From: Fimbriimonadaceae bacterium
Lineage (GTDB): Bacteria > Armatimonadota > Fimbriimonadia > Fimbriimonadales > Fimbriimonadaceae
NCBI GenBank assembly: GCA_020849075.1
Contig: JADLGZ010000020.1
Coordinates: 1 to 8,895 of the forward strand
DNA: 8,895 nucleotides
Reading direction: 5' to 3'
Shown: one piece after another, positions 6,638 through 8,895 of the stretch
Position numbering within the stretch: the stretch's first letter is position 1
Layout of the letters: the number at the start of each line of letters is the position of its first letter
Program-made: the position numbers and the translations under genes
Notes under the pieces: generated by a model
Databases searched by the model: none
What the model was told of the DNA's origin: nothing
What the model saw: the letters and a program-made list of their open reading frames with translations, nothing else

Positions 6638-7413
6638 TGTTTAGTTACGTGTACCTTTCCACCTTGCGCGAATTCTTGTCCTTGCGGCGGCTTGCGATTT
6701 GGCTCATCGCAATTCTTGGCGTTGCAGCTCTAGGCTTTGCTTGGCTAAGGCTTAGCGGCAAGTTGGGCACGGAGCTTGGATATGGGACTCTGATGGGGAT
6801 CATGGGCTTTCGTTTGATGGCGCTTGTCGCGGCGGTGTTTTCGACGGCCGTGATTGCGGGCGAAGTTGAACAGAAGACCATCGTGTATCTGGTAACACGC
6901 CCGATCCCAAGGCCAATTCTCTTGGCGGCTAGATCCCTTGCCGCCATTTCGACAATTGTCGTGATCGGCGTAGTAATGGTTTTGGTCCTTGGGCTGATGA
7001 ACTTTGGATTGCAGGCCTTTACAACGCCGATGGTATGGCGCGACGTTCTGGTTGTGATCCTCGGCGCGATGGCCTATGGAGGGCTCTTCTTGTTCATTTC
7101 CATGCTCTTGAACCGGGCCTTTCTCTTTTGCTTGCTTTTTGCATTCGGGTGGGAAACATTTGTCCCTCAGATGCCGGGCGACTTGTACTATGCGTCCATC
7201 TTATCGCACATGCAAGCCCTTACCTTGCACCCAGAGGGCTCCTATCCATCAACCGCGCTCAGTAACCTTGGCTCTTCGGCAAGCGGAGGGGCTGCGGTAA
7301 TACCTGCCTGGGCATCTGTGACAACCCTTCTCGCTATATTTGTTGTGGCGGTAGGTCTGTCCGCGGCGTGGTTCCAGCAAAGCGAGTATGTGCCACGTGA
7401 GGACGCGGAATAG
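6637..7413 (+). CDS. ABC-2 type transporter permease (second pair)
   Basis: A 258-residue membrane protein, last gene of the operon. Hydrophobic segments lie at about 19-37, 56-76, 102-125, 136-156, 159-171 and 222-246, so five or six membrane passes. The IAGEVEQKTIVYLVTRPIP motif (73-91) followed by ILLAARSLA is the ABC-2 signature (Gly-Glu, L-x-x-R-P, and a basic residue before the next helix). It is about 80 residues shorter than the first permease and has a shorter extracytoplasmic loop (about 172-220). ATG at 6637 overlaps the preceding stop by one base (TAATG), with GGGAG at 6628-6632. Its stop codon abuts the stop of the convergent secretion ATPase with no gap. Substrate unknown. Confidence 0.85.
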   Translation: MFSYVYLSTLREFLSLRRLAIWLIAILGVAALGFAWLRLSGKLGTELGYGTLMGIMGFRLMALVAAVFSTAVIAGEVEQKTIVYLVTRPIPRPILLAARSLAAISTIVVIGVVMVLVLGLMNFGLQAFTTPMVWRDVLVVILGAMAYGGLFLFISMLLNRAFLFCLLFAFGWETFVPQMPGDLYYASILSHMQALTLHPEGSYPSTALSNLGSSASGGAAVIPAWASVTTLLAIFVVAVGLSAAWFQQSEYVPREDAE

Positions 7414-7416
7414 CTA
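7411..7416. other. TAGCTA: abutting convergent stop codons
   Basis: The permease stop (TAG, 7411-7413) and the secretion ATPase stop on the other strand (CTA, 7414-7416, read as TAG) are immediately adjacent and together form the palindrome TAGCTA. No hairpin terminator lies between the genes. Confidence 0.95.
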
Positions 7417-8895
7417 GGCGGCCTTCGGTAGAGCTTGCGTTGTGCCCGTAAGGAGGTCGTCAAAGAAGACCACACGCTTGGCTTCTTCGAAACTAGTTTC
7501 GCCGGAGAGCACACGCGCAACCGCGTCGTCTTGCATTGGCGTGAAGCCATGCACCAGACCCACTTGCCGGATGAACTCCAATGGAGCACCAGTTGAGATC
7601 ATCTGCTGGATCTCGCTGGGCACCGGAAGGAGTTCATTGACGGCGAGCCGTCCTTTATATCCTGTACCGTGGCATGCATCACAGCCACAGGGCCGCCAAA
7701 CAGTGACGGGGCCTGGCTGATATGGTGCCAAGACCTTGGCTTCGTCGGGGGTCGCGACATCCTTGACCCGGCAATTCCGGCAGAGCAGTCGAACCAGGCG
7801 TTGGGCCATGATGCCGATCAGTGAGGTGGATAGAAGCGTCGGGCTGATGCCGATATCTATCAAGCGATTGATCGCGCTCGGAGCGTCGTTGGTGTGGAGG
7901 GTGCTCAGTACTAGGTGCCCCGTCATTGATGCGCGGATTGCGATCTCTGCCGTTTCTTGGTCTCGCACTTCGCCGACAAGGACAACATCGGGGTCTTGAC
8001 GCAAGATCGCCCGCAATTGGCAGGCAAACGTTAACCCAACTTTCTCGTTGACTTGGGACTGGTTGATCCCCGCGATATCGTACTCAATCGGATCCTCGCA
8101 GGTCATGATGTTGCGCGAGACATGCTTGATCTCGTTGAGTGCGGCGTACAGACTGGTCGTTTTCCCGCTACCCGTTGGGCCCGTGACAAGGATCAGGCCG
8201 TACGGCTTGGTGATGAGCTTGCGGAACAATCCAAGGTTATGAGCACTAAAGCCAAGGCCCTCCAGCGGGAGCAAGGCCGATGACCGATCAAGGATACGCA
8301 GGACGATCCTAGCACCGTGGTGGTTTGGCAGGACACTCACCCGCATGTCAATATCACGCCTGTCCAGTTGAGCGGTGATTCGGCCATCTTGAGGCAGTCG
8401 GTGCTCGACGATATCCAACTCCGACATGATCTTGATGCGGGCCGTCACCATGGGGAGAAGCGCTCGAGGGAACTCTTGCACCTTGGTGAGCTGCCCGTCA
8501 AGCCTGACCCGGACTTCGACAACACTTGCTCGGGGTTCAAGATGAATGTCGCTCGCCCGCATGCGGATGGCATCAGCAAAGATCTGATTCACGAGGGAAA
8601 CCACGGGTCTCGTGTCAATTTCACCAAGCGAATGGGTCTCCTCATCTTCCAAAGCGACGCCCTTTACCTCGAGCATGGCTTGGGCTACTGTCGCGCCGAC
8701 ATTGCCATGATCCCGGCCATCAAGTAGATTGTCGATCGCACGACTGAGCCGGGTTTCGTTCGCCAAAACTGGTTCAATTCGGTAGCCGGATACGGCACGG
8801 GCCGTTTCGATAGCGGGCATATCCTGCGGGTTTCGCATGGCGACCATGAGGAGGTCACCCCGGACCTGCACGGGGAGCATTTGATATTTTCGACA
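7414..8895 (-). CDS. gspE: GspE/PilB-type secretion ATPase (5' end beyond right edge)
   Basis: Hexameric ATPase that drives pilus or pseudopilus assembly in type II secretion or type IV pilus systems, acting at the cytoplasmic face of the inner membrane; 493 residues visible. The frame is open through the right edge, and the residues before the first internal Met (CRKYQ-MLPVQVRGD) match the family, so the N-terminus is missing. Counting from the first visible residue: RASDIHLEP (113-121), Walker A GPTGSGKTT (239-247), Asp box EDPIEY (267-272), Walker B VVLVGE (304-309) and His box TLHTNDAP (332-339). A zinc-type cysteine pair set follows: CRNC at 372-375 and C405-x2-C408 in GCDACHGTG, with an extra Cys403. 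All catalytic motifs are intact. GspE and PilB cannot be told apart here. It is convergent with the ABC operon. Confidence 0.95.
   Translation of the reverse strand, partial: CRKYQMLPVQVRGDLLMVAMRNPQDMPAIETARAVSGYRIEPVLANETRLSRAIDNLLDGRDHGNVGATVAQAMLEVKGVALEDEETHSLGEIDTRPVVSLVNQIFADAIRMRASDIHLEPRASVVEVRVRLDGQLTKVQEFPRALLPMVTARIKIMSELDIVEHRLPQDGRITAQLDRRDIDMRVSVLPNHHGARIVLRILDRSSALLPLEGLGFSAHNLGLFRKLITKPYGLILVTGPTGSGKTTSLYAALNEIKHVSRNIMTCEDPIEYDIAGINQSQVNEKVGLTFACQLRAILRQDPDVVLVGEVRDQETAEIAIRASMTGHLVLSTLHTNDAPSAINRLIDIGISPTLLSTSLIGIMAQRLVRLLCRNCRVKDVATPDEAKVLAPYQPGPVTVWRPCGCDACHGTGYKGRLAVNELLPVPSEIQQMISTGAPLEFIRQVGLVHGFTPMQDDAVARVLSGETSFEEAKRVVFFDDLLTGTTQALPKAA

Noticed and set aside
8878..8880. 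ATG at 8880 as the start of the secretion ATPase
   Set aside because: The frame stays open to the window edge and the preceding residues (CRKYQ) match the internal family sequence, so this Met is internal.

Overview
The window holds nine protein-coding genes, two of them cut by the window edges, packed with little intergenic space. The sequence points to a Gram-negative-type (diderm) free-living heterotroph of moderate-to-high GC: there are two lipoproteins with lipobox-type signal peptides, a type II secretion/type IV pilus ATPase, and a GH1 glycosidase. One lipoprotein ends in a pseudopilin-like 'DPF-G ... S-G-D ... GG' tail that I associate with large-genome phyla such as Armatimonadota, Planctomycetota or Acidobacteriota. 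Fimbriimonas-like Armatimonadota is my best guess, but this is weak inference without a database search. Non-ATG starts are frequent: GTG at 545 and 1802, probably GTG at 4716, TTG at 5723, and possibly GTG at 3092.

Left part, minus strand (1-1759): a 405-residue lipoprotein with a GspG-like C-terminal tail, followed with a 4-base GTGA overlap by the first 181 codons of a GH1 beta-glycosidase that runs off the left edge. Diverging from it, 42 bases away, is a sugar-1-phosphate nucleotidylyltransferase (1802-2743) with a C-terminal left-handed beta-helix segment. A strong bidirectional hairpin terminator (2742-2769) separates it from a convergent 49-residue lipoprotein gene (2786-2935) that has a perfect AGGAGG ribosome binding site.

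Middle part, plus strand (3092-7413): a compact five-gene operon. An integral-membrane M50B-like metalloprotease with HELCH is followed by ATPase-permease-ATPase-permease, i.e. two ABC-2-type half-pairs in tandem. After the first 11-base gap, every junction overlaps by 1-4 bases (TAGTG, TTGA, TAATG), so the four ABC genes are almost certainly translationally coupled. The substrate is not recognisable.

Right part, minus strand (7414-8895): a GspE/PilB-type secretion ATPase, 5'-truncated by the window edge. Its stop codon abuts the stop codon of the last ABC permease (TAGCTA), leaving no intergenic base and no room for a conventional terminator.

The gene functions are mostly ordinary. The parts most worth a second look are the protease plus double-ABC operon with no recognisable substrate, the lipoprotein carrying a pseudopilin-like tail coupled to a glycosidase, and the zero-gap convergent junction.
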